DNA from: Cesiribacter sp. SM1
GTDB taxonomy: Bacteria; Bacteroidota; Bacteroidia; Cytophagales; Cyclobacteriaceae
Length of the DNA: 64,000 bases
Direction of reading: 5' to 3'
Assembly (NCBI RefSeq): GCF_020178975.1
Contig: NZ_JAHXBU010000091.1
Coordinates: forward strand, 310,001-374,000
Position numbers and translations under genes: made by a program. The notes under the pieces were generated by a model that was given only the letters and a program-made list of their open reading frames with translations, made no database searches and was not told where the DNA came from. Of this stretch, positions 53,405 through 63,869 are shown piece after piece (position 1 is the stretch's first letter; each line of letters opens with the position of its first letter).

Positions 53405-54178
53405 CTAAACGGAGAGAGGCTGCAGGCGCATATCGAAATACTGTGCCAGTAAAGCATCAAATTCAGCACAGCTTTTCACTACGGATTCCTCCCTTCCGCT
53501 ACTACCGCTGACGATGAGGCTTTTGCTGGTTAAGGTAATGCGGCCATCAGGCGTTGGGCGGGTGCACAGCAGCTGCTTGTTAAAGGGCGCAAGCGGAGAC
53601 TCCTGGTGAAACCGGCACATTTCTGCAAACTCATGCAGCGCATGGGGCCTAAGGCTGAATTTGAACATTTGCCGGTACTGTATACCATCTTCGGACTTTT
53701 CCAGCAGCACCTCCCCTTTCTCCAGGCGACTTAGCCTATAATAAACGCCATACTGGTATTGGGGCACATCCCAGCTTAGCTTCAGGGGTTCAATAAAAGC
53801 ATCACCAAAGCCTACATCTACCAGGTACTGCTCCCCCTTAACAGCGGCAATAATGGCTATATGTCCAAAATCTGCTCCATAGCTGCCTATCGCTGGCACA
53901 AATACATTGCAGGAGATAAAATAGCTCTCAAAGCCAAAGCTGTCGAGTAGCGCCTTAAACAGTCCGTTCAGTTCGTAGCAGATACCGCCACGCCTGTTTT
54001 CCACTATCTTTTTGTAAAAGCACTCCTGGTCGGGGATAATTGGCTGCTTAGCGATCACATCCAGGTTTTCAAAAGGCACCCGCAGCACATGTGCCCGGTG
54101 CAGGGCTATTAAGGTTTCTGCAGATACAGCTGTTGGCTGAAGAAAACTGATGCGTTGAAGATAATTGTGCAGGTTCAT
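53405..54178 (-). CDS. Arylamine N-acetyltransferase
   Basis: 257 residues, the usual size. The catalytic triad is complete: Cys67 in RRGGICYE, His106 in FGHIAI and Asp121 in LVDVGFGD. N-terminal FENLDV (36-41) is also typical. The enzyme transfers acetyl from acetyl-CoA to arylamines and hydrazines in the cytoplasm; homologues in antibiotic clusters close macrocycles, but nothing here suggests that. It lies between two inverted copies of the repeat element together with the regulator upstream. Identity is firm, physiological substrate unknown. Confidence 0.93.
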   Translation of the reverse strand: MNLHNYLQRISFLQPTAVSAETLIALHRAHVLRVPFENLDVIAKQPIIPDQECFYKKIVENRRGGICYELNGLFKALLDSFGFESYFISCNVFVPAIGSYGADFGHIAIIAAVKGEQYLVDVGFGDAFIEPLKLSWDVPQYQYGVYYRLSRLEKGEVLLEKSEDGIQYRQMFKFSLRPHALHEFAEMCRFHQESPLAPFNKQLLCTRPTPDGRITLTSKSLIVSGSSGREESVVKSCAEFDALLAQYFDMRLQPLSV

Positions 54179-54489
54179 GGGTATTGACGTTTAATGTTTA
54201 AAGTGTCGGGTCGGTGTGAATGATGTGGTGAAGCACCTGTTACCGGGATGATATTCCTGCAGCAGACAGGCCATTCCAGAGTAGTACTGTATTGGGGGCA
54301 GCATTGTACAGCAAGGGCAGTCCTCACCTGCTCTCCCTGGATTAGGGAAATTTTCGGGTAAAGCTTTATTTAGTGCTGCACTGTGGCAGTGACTTTAGCG
54401 TGGATGGTACTGCCTGAAGAAAAGAGGAGGCACAAGGCTACTTGGTTAACCCTTGCAGGATGAACAACAGCATGCCCATTATACAATAT
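54179..54489. other. Intergenic region, nothing recognised
   Basis: 311 bp between the regulator and acetyltransferase genes. No reading frame of interest, no strong hairpin and no -7 box was seen; it presumably contains the acetyltransferase promoter. Confidence 0.4.
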
Positions 54490-55305
54490 TTACTGAATTG
54501 GTACCAGCCAGTCGATCAGCTGGTTATCGGGGTTTTTATAATTGGGCAGTGCGTAGTACTTAAAATAAGACACTCCCTCGCGATGCTGGTACAATGAATG
54601 CTCAAACAGGTGCCTGCCAACCTGCAAAGAAGTATTCCTGTATTCTGTAACCGGGCAGCAAAAGGTATAGCAGGCAAAGTTACCGCCGGGCAGCTGGCTC
54701 TGAAAAAACCTGTTCTTCTCCAGCTGCACTCCTGCTTTGGGTACAATTGCTGCATCGTACCTGTTCATACCCGGGTTAACATTCTGGCAGCTGTGCATCA
54801 CACTGTAGTACTCAAAATCATCCTTACTGAGCCCAGCGGCCAGCAGGTAGTCTTCCACATCTTTCCAGACTTTGTAAATTTCGCTGGTAAAGTAATTGCC
54901 CAGGCTCGGAAACAGCAGGGCCGGCTGTTCACTTATTCTTACTTTTTTAGCAGTTAATGACAGGTAGCCTTCCGTTGCATTAACACTACTTTTGTACATA
55001 TTATCGGCCCTGTAGGTACGCGGAGAGCTGTGCATGATCTCCCTGAAAGCACGGGAAAAAGCGCTGTCGTTGTTGTAGCCCACCAGGAGCTTTATCTGCG
55101 AAACAGGCACTTCTGTAAGCGCCAGCAGGTAAGCGGCTGTTTCCATCCGCTGCCTTTTAATAAAGTTGCCCACAGGCTCATTAAGCTCCTGCTTTATTTT
55201 GCGGTGCAGGTGAAAGGGCGAGTAACCGCTTAGCCGGGCAAGCTTTTCCAGCGAGATCTCCTCATCGAGGTGGTGTGTTATATGGTGCAGCACTTCCCTG
55301 ATCAT
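54490..55305 (-). CDS. AraC-family regulator with a GyrI-like effector domain
   Basis: 271 residues from the ATG at 55305. The frame extends 25 codons upstream, but that stretch (CTLYLYTLLYLCIVT) is unlike the family, and a -7 box TACCTTTG lies inside it at 55331-55338. The N-terminal 105 residues hold two helix-turn-helix units (ISLEKLARLSGYSPFHLHRKI and VSQIKLLVGYNNDSAFSRAF). The rest is a GyrI/Rob-type small-molecule-binding domain (SLTAKKVRISEQPALLFPSLGNY onward). It probably senses a drug-like or lipophilic compound; control of the adjacent acetyltransferase gene is plausible but unproved. Confidence 0.87.
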   Translation of the reverse strand: MIREVLHHITHHLDEEISLEKLARLSGYSPFHLHRKIKQELNEPVGNFIKRQRMETAAYLLALTEVPVSQIKLLVGYNNDSAFSRAFREIMHSSPRTYRADNMYKSSVNATEGYLSLTAKKVRISEQPALLFPSLGNYFTSEIYKVWKDVEDYLLAAGLSKDDFEYYSVMHSCQNVNPGMNRYDAAIVPKAGVQLEKNRFFQSQLPGGNFACYTFCCPVTEYRNTSLQVGRHLFEHSLYQHREGVSYFKYYALPNYKNPDNQLIDWLVPIQ

Positions 55306-55330
55306 AAACAGATGCTTTAATGTAACAATA

Positions 55331-55338
55331 CAAAGGTA
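55331..55338 (-). promoter_or_regulatory. Bacteroidota -7 box for the AraC-type regulator
   Basis: TACCTTTG on the minus strand matches TAnnTTTG and places a start about 19 nt before the chosen ATG. No clear -33 TTTG is seen. Confidence 0.4.
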
Positions 55339-55572
55339 AAGCAGGGTGTATAAATATAGTGTGCAGATCTTGCGCCGCAAACACTCCTACACCAACATTT
55401 TTAAGACTTGCTGTAAATATGAATTATTCTGAATTCCGGAACATAGAAAAATTTTAATAAAAGATCCTGGAAAGAGCACTTTGCCATGGCCATCTATCCT
55501 TTGTCGTGTAGGTAATTGCAAGCGAAGCAAATCAGCATGCTGCCAGGTTCACAAAAAAGACCCATTGCAGTT

Positions 55573-55882
55573 ATGAATTATCCCGAATTTTGGTTTGGGT
55601 TGAAAAATCAAAAAAAGCCTTGGATGCTATTCTAAGGCTGTTTTTGCTTCAAGGTTATTAGTTTTTGCGAGCCATCGAGACCCGGGAGGCACGACGAAAC
55701 AGTCAGCCGCTGCGGCAATCTGGCATCTACGCGCATAGATTCCAGATTGCCGCGGGGCGGCCCCCACACTCCGCTTCGCTACGTTCGCAAATACTACACT
55801 GCTAATAAGAATGGCCTCTGGATATCTCCAGAGGCCATTCTTATTAGAAATTCTAGCTTCTTAAAAATTTAGGATGACTTAT
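55573..55882 (-). mobile_element. MITE-like 310-bp element, copy 2 (inverted, diverged)
   Basis: Same length as copy 1 and alignable end to end on the opposite strand. The terminal repeats are now imperfect (55573-55591 and 55864-55882). The first hairpin differs from copy 1 on both arms in matching fashion (GAAGTGGCC to GAATGGCC with the partner changed likewise), while the third hairpin has decayed. With copy 1 it brackets the acetyltransferase and regulator genes. Confidence 0.75.
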
Positions 55883-55972
55883 GGTTTATGCATAACCTCA
55901 TAAAATCGGACATGCAGTAAGTAAGTTTATGCTGTTAGAGCAGACGGTCACTACTTTGCCTCCTCCTGTTGC

Positions 55973-57295
55973 CTATGGCCTTGAAAATTCATATTCTTCA
56001 CCATCAGGCCAGATCAGTACCAGTTTATCTGCCCCGTTAGCATATTCATCCATTCGCCAGCTAAAAGGCAGCGGTGTGCTTGGCACTTCCTTATCTGAAT
56101 TCAAATGGGTGTAACAGTTACTGTGATGCTTTTGGCGGGTGTAAGAAGGTTCAAGGGTTAGCTGTACTCCCTCAACAACCACCGCACCCCTGTAGAAAGT
56201 AGCGATCTGGGTTGTACAGTTATAGTTGGTTACCTGTATAACGGTGCTTAATGCAAAGCTGCCATCTGCATGAAGCTGCAGGTAGAGGCCTTTACCACTG
56301 GGCGCTCCCCAGCTACCAGTTGCAGGATTATAAAAATCTACGGGGCTGGCGGTTCCCATAATCCAGTCACCAAGCAGTGCAGCAGGCACATTGCCACTGC
56401 TTCCTCCACTGTTTCCCTGGTTGGAGATCAGGGCCATGGCGATATCGATGCTGCCGGAGGGCGGCAGCACAGAGGCTGTTGCTCCCCCGCTGGTGTGGAT
56501 ACCGTAAAGATCTCCATTGTCGATCTCTCCGCTCTCGTTCAGGTCCTGCCAGGCAATTACAAAGAAAGGTTTAGATGCAAGACCCGAAAAAGTATAGGTA
56601 CCATTGCCTGCTACTTCTGTTACCTGGGAGCTTGCCTCCACACATTCAGACCCGTTCCACTGGCAGGCAATTACCAGCGTACCACCTAAGCTGGCACCTG
56701 CCGGAACGGATACAGAACCAGATATGGTACCAGCACCCACTGCGCCTCCTGATCCTGCAAAGGGCTTTAGCTGCAGTGCTACATGCTCCAGCGGGGGCGC
56801 CACCAGCTTAGGCTGGCTTCCATTGTCTGACAAAAAATCAAAAGCATCGCCGGCATCTACCTCCAAGTTTGCATTATTGTCTTTCCAGGCAATAATGCCA
56901 TACTTACCTGCCGCTAGTTCCTTTATTTCAAATGCGGCACTTTGCTGGCTTTGCTCCAGCTGTACAAACTTTGTCCTGTTATCATCACAGTCATTGTTAA
57001 AACAGGCCAGTACATAGGTGTCTGCCACTGTCTGGCCACTCGCTGCAGTAACAGTTCCGCTGATTACATCTGCATCTGGCGCTGGCAGGGCAGGCTTAAT
57101 TGCGGTATCGTCTTCGCAGCTCATCAGTACAACACATAGCAGGCATAGCCACAAAAGCGCACAAGACAAGCGGAAAGGCTGCGTTCTATTTTCAAGGCTG
57201 CTTTTAAATATGGAATTGTTCTTCACAGCCAGCTGTCTGGCATGAGCACTGGCAGGCTGTGATACAACAGGCTTACTGATTTGCTTGGGAGTCAT
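55973..57295 (-). CDS. Multidomain lipoprotein: two repeated beta domains plus lipocalin-like tail
   Basis: 440 residues as read, but the lipobox LMSC places lipidated Cys60 after an unusually long 59-residue leader; no downstream ATG would leave a signal peptide, so either the leader is real or a non-ATG start is used. After CEDD come two similar domains: about 77-165 (ISGTVTAASG, then IIAWKDNNANLEVDAGD) and about 197-285 (ISGSVSVPAG, then VIAWQDLNESGEIDNGD), whose DxNxxxEIDxGD ends suggest calcium binding. The C-terminal third resembles the lipoprotein at 50915. It is 66 bp downstream of the beta-helix lipoprotein gene, probably one operon. Surface or periplasmic; function unknown. Confidence 0.78.
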   Translation of the reverse strand: MTPKQISKPVVSQPASAHARQLAVKNNSIFKSSLENRTQPFRLSCALLWLCLLCVVLMSCEDDTAIKPALPAPDADVISGTVTAASGQTVADTYVLACFNNDCDDNRTKFVQLEQSQQSAAFEIKELAAGKYGIIAWKDNNANLEVDAGDAFDFLSDNGSQPKLVAPPLEHVALQLKPFAGSGGAVGAGTISGSVSVPAGASLGGTLVIACQWNGSECVEASSQVTEVAGNGTYTFSGLASKPFFVIAWQDLNESGEIDNGDLYGIHTSGGATASVLPPSGSIDIAMALISNQGNSGGSSGNVPAALLGDWIMGTASPVDFYNPATGSWGAPSGKGLYLQLHADGSFALSTVIQVTNYNCTTQIATFYRGAVVVEGVQLTLEPSYTRQKHHSNCYTHLNSDKEVPSTPLPFSWRMDEYANGADKLVLIWPDGEEYEFSRP

Positions 57296-57361
57296 AAAAA
57301 TTAGTATGGATTCGTTGAAAAACGTACAGAAATGAGGCGCTCTGCAAGAGGCGTTCTGCTA

Positions 57362-58555
57362 TTAGTTACTTTTGTAAAAAGTGCCTGCGGTATTGGCTAC
57401 AAACTCATTCGCATCGGCAAAATCGTTGTTGATGGAGGCCTCGCGGCTCAGGTAAATGCCATAACCAGCGCTCTGCCCGATCTTTGAGTTACGAACAGCC
57501 ACTTTATTATCGAACAGCACATATAAATTAGCCCTCTGACCATCGATAAGGGTACTGCCGCCATAAGTGATCTCCACATGCTCCAGCAGGTTAGAGTCAT
57601 GAGCGGAGTAAATGGCTATTCCTTTCCAGGCACCCTTTTGCTTATCGATCGCGGTAAAAGTAATATTACTGTTGGCAGTACCTACAGCATTGATGTAGGA
57701 GCCAGCCGCTGCATCTACCCTTACATGAGTGTTGTTTGCAAACTCAAGCGAGGCTCCGGGCGCTATTTTCCAGCCGCCTTTTACAAGCAGGCCATCTGCT
57801 GCGGTGATCCTGTATTTAAAGCCAGCCCAGTTTAAAACACCGGTGCCTTTTATGGTAGAAGAATAGACCTCTACATCTGCACTGCCATTCTCCTCAAAAC
57901 TGGTGTTTTCGTTAATCCTGTAAACCTGCTCTGCAGCGGAAACTATGCCGGCAAGGCCGTTATCTTCAAATGCATTATTTGTGAACTGCTCCAGCCTTGC
58001 CCCTTCTTCTACATACAGCCCGTAGCCAGCATTTTGATGGAACCAGCAGGCAATCAGGTTTAAGCTGGTCGGGTTTGTAACATTACCGCCAAATAAGGCA
58101 ACAGCTGCTTTTTTACCTGATAAAACCTCCCGGCTGCCGGTGTGCATTAGCTGAACATGATCCAGCTTGTTCTGGCCCGTTTGTGAGTTGATAAGAATAC
58201 CACGCCAGAAACCAGGCGTTTGTGTTTTCCCCCTGAAGCTAATCATTCCCTCCCGGCCTGTTCCATTGGCAATAAGGCTACCATTTGAGGTAACGGTAAT
58301 CATTTTATCCTGGCCAACGGCAATGATCACACCAGGTGCAATGGTTAGTTTTGCGTCAATGATGATGTCATCGTTCACATAGTAATCAGGTATTTCTTCA
58401 CCACTGAACAGATCCTCGAGCGCTGTATCAGCCCTTATACTGTTCAGTACCTGGGGTTCAGGGCTTGGATCAGCTACATCATCTTCCTCACAGGAGGTAA
58501 AAAGTAAAAGAAGCGCTGCCAGCAAAGGCAGGTAGAGGTAAAAGAGACTTTTCAT
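57362..58555 (-). CDS. Lipoprotein with a right-handed parallel beta-helix
   Basis: 397 residues. Lipobox FTSC with lipidated Cys22 is followed by EEDDVADPSPEP. From about residue 60 the sequence is made of short beta rungs with recurring patterns such as LTIAPGVIIAVG, GFWRGILINS, NKLDHVQLMHTG, GAWKGIAIYS and NLLEHVEITYGG: two related blocks of W-(R/K)-G-I followed by a histidine-containing HV(Q/E) rung. No catalytic residues of polysaccharide lyases were recognised, so a binding or structural role at the cell surface is as likely as an enzyme. It is the first gene of a two-lipoprotein operon with the gene at 55973. Confidence 0.78.
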   Translation of the reverse strand: MKSLFYLYLPLLAALLLLFTSCEEDDVADPSPEPQVLNSIRADTALEDLFSGEEIPDYYVNDDIIIDAKLTIAPGVIIAVGQDKMITVTSNGSLIANGTGREGMISFRGKTQTPGFWRGILINSQTGQNKLDHVQLMHTGSREVLSGKKAAVALFGGNVTNPTSLNLIACWFHQNAGYGLYVEEGARLEQFTNNAFEDNGLAGIVSAAEQVYRINENTSFEENGSADVEVYSSTIKGTGVLNWAGFKYRITAADGLLVKGGWKIAPGASLEFANNTHVRVDAAAGSYINAVGTANSNITFTAIDKQKGAWKGIAIYSAHDSNLLEHVEITYGGSTLIDGQRANLYVLFDNKVAVRNSKIGQSAGYGIYLSREASINNDFADANEFVANTAGTFYKSN

Positions 58556-59071
58556 TGTACAAAAAATATTAGAGAATTGATGGTTACAATTACTGCACTA
58601 CAGCTGCCTGCTTTGTGGTATCACTGTTGCCAGACAGCAATACGCGCAGCTTTTTTATAAGTACCATGCAAAGAAAAAGCTTTGGCGCGGGCTGTGTACG
58701 TGCGCCACCACCGAATGCTCTGTTTTAATGAACCAGTTGTAGAATTTGGTGACTGAGCCGTATCCTGTTTTCCTGCTTTTTAAGTTCCGTACCTCCCTCC
58801 CTGGCCGGGCATCAGGCCTGGAGTACCTGCAAAGATTCTCAACAGAGAGAGACATGCAATGGAGCGTTTTCCTGCCGGTGTGGTAAATTCATGGAAATTC
58901 CCAAGCCCTAGTGCTGCAGTACGCATCTCATATTCAGCCAATAAACCGCATTAAGTCGATTTATTTAACACTGCACATGATAACATGCACATTATTTGGG
59001 ATAAGCGGTAATTTGCAGTACAGCCAACATTCTGGCCTGAACTCACTTAACCCTTAAGAAAAGCTTTTAGC
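58556..59071. other. Divergent intergenic region, nothing recognised
   Basis: 516 bp between the beta-helix lipoprotein and the purine permease starts. A 66-codon minus frame inside it lacks any family feature. No purine riboswitch fold, no repeat and no clear -7 box was found. Confidence 0.4.
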
Positions 59072-60373
59072 ATGGGCCAATATTTTCAGTTAAAGGAGAA
59101 CAAAACCAACATCCAGACGGAAGTGATTGCCGGTGTATCCAGCTTTCTGGCTACCTCCTACATTATTGTGGTAAACCCTGCAATGCTAAGCCAGACAGGG
59201 ATGCCTTTTGCAGCCGTACTCACTGCTACAGTGCTGGTGTGTTTTTTCAGCTCCCTGCTCATGGGCCTGTATGCCCGCAACCCTATACTGGTGGCACCAG
59301 GCATGGGGCTTAATGCCTTTTTTACCTACACGGCCGTGCTGGGCATGGGCGTACCCTGGCAAACAGCACTGGGGGCTGTTTTCTGGTCGGGCATATTCTT
59401 TTTGCTGCTCTCGGTGTTCAATATCCGCACTTATATTGTAAAGGCCATTCCAAGGCCGCTGCGCTATGCTATTGCAGCAGGTATCGGGCTGTTCATTACC
59501 CTCATCGGCTTTTCGAATGCTGGCTTTATTGTAGAAAACCCTGCAACCATTGTAGGCCGCGCACCCCTCAACCCGGCACTGCTTATATTTGTAGTCGGGC
59601 TGTTCCTTACCTCTGTGCTAATCATCCGCCGGGTAAAAGGCGCTATTCTCCTGGGGATTATCACCACCACCCTGCTGGCTGCCACCCTTGGCAGGTGGTG
59701 GGGCGAGGGCAACATGCTGGTGAACTACAGCGGACTGTTTGCTGCCCCGGATTTTAGCCTGCTGGGCCAGCTGGACCTGCTGGGCTCCCTGCAGCTTGCC
59801 GTGCTGCCCGTGATCTTTGCCTTTGTGTTTACAGATCTTTTTGACAGCATCTCTACCTTTGTAGGCCTGGCCGAAGCAGCCGGCCTGGTAGATGAAAACG
59901 GAAACCCGCGCAACGTAGAGCGGGCACTGATCACCGATGCCATATCCACTACCCTGGCCGGGCTGGTAGGCAGTAGTCCCGGCACGGCCTACATAGAATC
60001 TGCCGTAGGCATAGAGGAAGGAGGACGCACAGGCTTAACAGCAGTTGTGGCCGCTATGCTTTTTCTGCCCTTTCTCTTTCTGGCTCCCCTGCTAAGCATG
60101 GTGCCTGCCATTGCCACAGCCCCTGCCCTGGTGCTGGTGGGCACTTTTATGCTGCAACCGGTGACAAGAATAGACTGGCAGAAGCTCGATGATGCCATAC
60201 CAGCATTCCTTGCCATGGTGCTGATTCCCTTTACCTATTCCATTACGCAGGGCATTGTATGGGGCTTCCTGAGCTGGACGGTAATTAAACTGGCTACCGG
60301 TAAAAGCAGAGAAGTATCTCCTGCCTTACTGGCCATTGATGTTTTTTGCGTACTGGCGCTGGTGATGGAATAA
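59072..60373 (+). CDS. NCS2/AzgA-family purine base permease
   Basis: 433 residues, about fourteen membrane segments. It begins FQLKENKTNIQTEVIAGVSSFLATSYIIVVNP, the standard AzgA-type N-terminus, and contains APGMGLNAFF, then FVFTDLFDS and GSSPGTAYIESAVGIEEGGRTG, the AzgA signature region. These are proton symporters for adenine, guanine and hypoxanthine at the inner membrane; the exact base preference is not resolvable. It is a single gene with a short palindromic hairpin plus T-run directly at the stop. Confidence 0.92.
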   Translation: MGQYFQLKENKTNIQTEVIAGVSSFLATSYIIVVNPAMLSQTGMPFAAVLTATVLVCFFSSLLMGLYARNPILVAPGMGLNAFFTYTAVLGMGVPWQTALGAVFWSGIFFLLLSVFNIRTYIVKAIPRPLRYAIAAGIGLFITLIGFSNAGFIVENPATIVGRAPLNPALLIFVVGLFLTSVLIIRRVKGAILLGIITTTLLAATLGRWWGEGNMLVNYSGLFAAPDFSLLGQLDLLGSLQLAVLPVIFAFVFTDLFDSISTFVGLAEAAGLVDENGNPRNVERALITDAISTTLAGLVGSSPGTAYIESAVGIEEGGRTGLTAVVAAMLFLPFLFLAPLLSMVPAIATAPALVLVGTFMLQPVTRIDWQKLDDAIPAFLAMVLIPFTYSITQGIVWGFLSWTVIKLATGKSREVSPALLAIDVFCVLALVME

Positions 60374-60388
60374 GCCTGCAGGCTTTTT
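60372..60388 (+). terminator. Short terminator at the purine permease stop
   Basis: AAGCC-TGCA-GGCTT followed by TTT; the stem is only 5 bp and begins in the stop codon. Confidence 0.4.
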
Positions 60389-60582
60389 AAACAAAAATCC
60401 ACTCCTAATATTCTGCCTGACAGGCACTTCTACAACTTCACATGACATTGACGAGAATACAAGCGAAAACTATATAGTTATAATACTCCTCTTCGCCACC
60501 CTTCCGAAAACGTTTGCTTTTTATAAGGTAATGTAAAAACAACGCTATTGTTTTTTTGGCAAAAATGGAATTAACAAAAAAA

Positions 60583-60613
60583 AAGGGCATGAATATTATA
60601 TATTCATGCCCTT
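60583..60613 (-). terminator. Rho-independent terminator
   Basis: A perfect 13-bp stem AAGGGCATGAATA / TATTCATGCCCTT with a 5-nt loop. On the minus strand it runs directly into a long T tract (complement of the A-run at 60576-60584), 20 bp after the stop of the secreted-protein gene. Confidence 0.88.
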
Positions 60614-60632
60614 AGATTTATTAAGATACTTA

Positions 60633-61244
60633 CTATAAATGTATGGTTCTTGAACTTACAAAGTCCCCGCTCACCAGGCTAATGTTGTAAGTACCGTGCA
60701 GCAACATCGACAGGTTGTAGAGCCTTGTGTGATTGTCGGTGTTGATGTTTGCTGCTTCATGCAGAATGTGCCCTTCGCTGTCCATAATTCTAATGGTAAC
60801 AGGCTGGTCAATATTGGTATTGAACCTTACAAACAGCTTTCTGTCTTCGTCTGCAAGCTTAATGAAGTTCTGGAAATAAAGGCTCTCGTCTTTGATAGAT
60901 AGGCCGCTCTCGTCTTTTACAACCACTTTTCTGATAATACCAGTTGATTGTTCCAGGTCTACAAAGTACCTGCCTTCGTTAAGTTTGTTAAAGCTGATCA
61001 GCTTTATGTACTGGTCTTCTTTGGTTCTGTCGGTAAACAGGATAGCACCGTCTTCATCTCTAACAGTAACTGTTGCAGCTTTATCTGCCTGAAGAGACGA
61101 TACATTCAATCTGGCAATTTCTGTTCCGGGCTTATATAGTTCCAGCTTAACGCTGGTCTGAGACAATGCAGCAATGCTTGGCAGCATTAACATAGCAGTT
61201 GCAATAACTGCTAATTTTAGGGTTTTTGCTTTTAAAAGTTTCAT
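60633..61244 (-). CDS. Secreted beta-sandwich protein, function unknown
   Basis: 203 residues: signal peptide to about residue 29 (AALSQ), then two similar beta segments, about 30-115 and 116-203. Each ends in a strand resembling type IX secretion C-terminal sorting domains (LNEGRYFVDLEQSTGIIRKVVVK and LLHGTYNISLVSGDFVSSRTIHL). The G-x-Y-x-(V/I)-x-L pattern near the C-terminus is the sort seen in secreted Bacteroidota proteins, but here the whole protein consists of such modules. It has its own terminator and a -7 box, so it is monocistronic. I do not recognise a specific family. Confidence 0.75.
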   Translation of the reverse strand: MKLLKAKTLKLAVIATAMLMLPSIAALSQTSVKLELYKPGTEIARLNVSSLQADKAATVTVRDEDGAILFTDRTKEDQYIKLISFNKLNEGRYFVDLEQSTGIIRKVVVKDESGLSIKDESLYFQNFIKLADEDRKLFVRFNTNIDQPVTIRIMDSEGHILHEAANINTDNHTRLYNLSMLLHGTYNISLVSGDFVSSRTIHL

Positions 61245-61273
61245 GGCGATAGATTCTTGTGGTTTCGTTGATA

Positions 61274-61281
61274 CAAATGTA
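61274..61281 (-). promoter_or_regulatory. Bacteroidota -7 box for the secreted protein
   Basis: TACATTTG on the minus strand matches TAnnTTTG, 30 bp upstream of the ATG. A TTG lies about 15 bp further upstream, shorter than the usual spacing to a -33 element. Confidence 0.45.
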
Positions 61282-61718
61282 TACTAATTTTGAATTCAAT
61301 GGTTATGAAATTTTCAAAACCACAGCCCAAAACACCTCTTTCAAAGCCTCAAAATTAACCGTTTTTTGAAATTTTATTAAAATTTTGCTTAATGCAACGG
61401 TTTGAAGTATAAAATTATCACAACCGCACGCGTTTGCGTTTATTGAATACTTAAAAATTTTTTATTTTACGAAATATTGCAGTTTTTCTTACATACAACC
61501 TTACATTATTCGACCTGGAGCACAAAGCCGACACTTTTTGCCGATAATTGTTATGTTTCTGTTAAGGAATCAACCCATCGCCAGCACAGTTACAGCCCTG
61601 CAAAGATTTAACTATGTTGCCCATTGATAAAGGCAAAAGCTGTGTTGCTGCCCCGGCCCCTGACCAAAGCCGGCTGTTGCTGCATTACTGAAAAGGGAAC
61701 CACAAAAACAAAGGCGGG
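61282..61718. other. AT-rich divergent intergenic region
   Basis: The stretch 61300-61500 is markedly AT-rich, with many A and T runs; it contains no gene or strong hairpin. It separates the secreted-protein gene from the pentose phosphate operon. Confidence 0.4.
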
Positions 61719-61726
61719 TATTTTTG
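61719..61726 (+). promoter_or_regulatory. Possible -7 box for rpiB-zwf-pgl
   Basis: TATTTTTG matches TAnnTTTG and would start transcription near 61733, about 75 nt before the rpiB ATG. No -33 element is seen. Confidence 0.35.
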
Positions 61727-61807
61727 TATTACACAGTGGGTAATATGCAATGCCTGCAGCGCATAAGGCAAAGCACTGAGTCTGTTCACATAGCAAATCC
61801 ACCAAAC

Positions 61808-62260
61808 ATGAAAATAGGAATAGCAGCCGACCATGCCGGTTTTGAGCATAAGCAGCAAATAGTAGCCCAATTGCAGAAAAAAGGCTACGATGTTAAAGAT
61901 TATGGTGCCCAGGCATACGATGCTGACGATGATTATCCGGATATTATTTTACCTTTAGCACAGGCAATTGCCAGCGGCGAGGTGGAACGGGGTATTGCAG
62001 TATGTGGCAGTGGGGTTGGTGTTTCAATAGCCGCCAATAAAGTGGCAGGGGTACGCGCTGCCTTGATCACAGAAACCTACTCTGCCCACCAGGGCGTGGA
62101 ACACGACGACATGAACCTGCTTTGCCTGGGAGGGCGGGTGATTGGTCCGGTATTGCAGTGGGAACTGGTAGAGGCTTTTTTAAATGCCCGCTATAAGGGC
62201 GAAGAACGGTTTCAGCGCCGCCTGGATAAAGTAATTGCCCTGGAGAAAAAACATTTTTAA
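61808..62260 (+). CDS. rpiB: Ribose-5-phosphate isomerase B
   Basis: 150 residues from the ATG at 61808; an upstream in-frame ATG at 61724 would add 28 residues foreign to the family and lies on the probable promoter. The protein begins [15 protein letters not shown], with Asp8-His9 of the phosphate and ring-opening site. Catalytic Cys66 is in VCGSGVG and His99 in GVEHDDMN. It interconverts ribose-5-phosphate and ribulose-5-phosphate in the cytoplasm. It is the first gene of a pentose phosphate operon with zwf 79 bp downstream. Confidence 0.95.
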   Translation: MKIGIAADHAGFEHKQQIVAQLQKKGYDVKDYGAQAYDADDDYPDIILPLAQAIASGEVERGIAVCGSGVGVSIAANKVAGVRAALITETYSAHQGVEHDDMNLLCLGGRVIGPVLQWELVEAFLNARYKGEERFQRRLDKVIALEKKHF

Positions 62261-62339
62261 CGCTTGTTCGGCCAAAGGTTCTTCTGCTCATGCAGAAAAG
62301 CAGACCGGCAGCCAAACACTAACAAATTTTATTGCACAC

Positions 62340-63868
<1,529 letters not shown>

Positions 63869-63869
<1 letters not shown>

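Noticed and set aside
58655-58855. 66-codon minus-strand reading frame upstream of the purine permease
   Set aside because: Composition (many Arg, Ser, Pro) and lack of any family feature or signal suggest a chance frame.
58556-59071. Possible purine riboswitch before the purine permease
   Set aside because: No three-way-junction fold or conserved loop sequences could be found in the leader.
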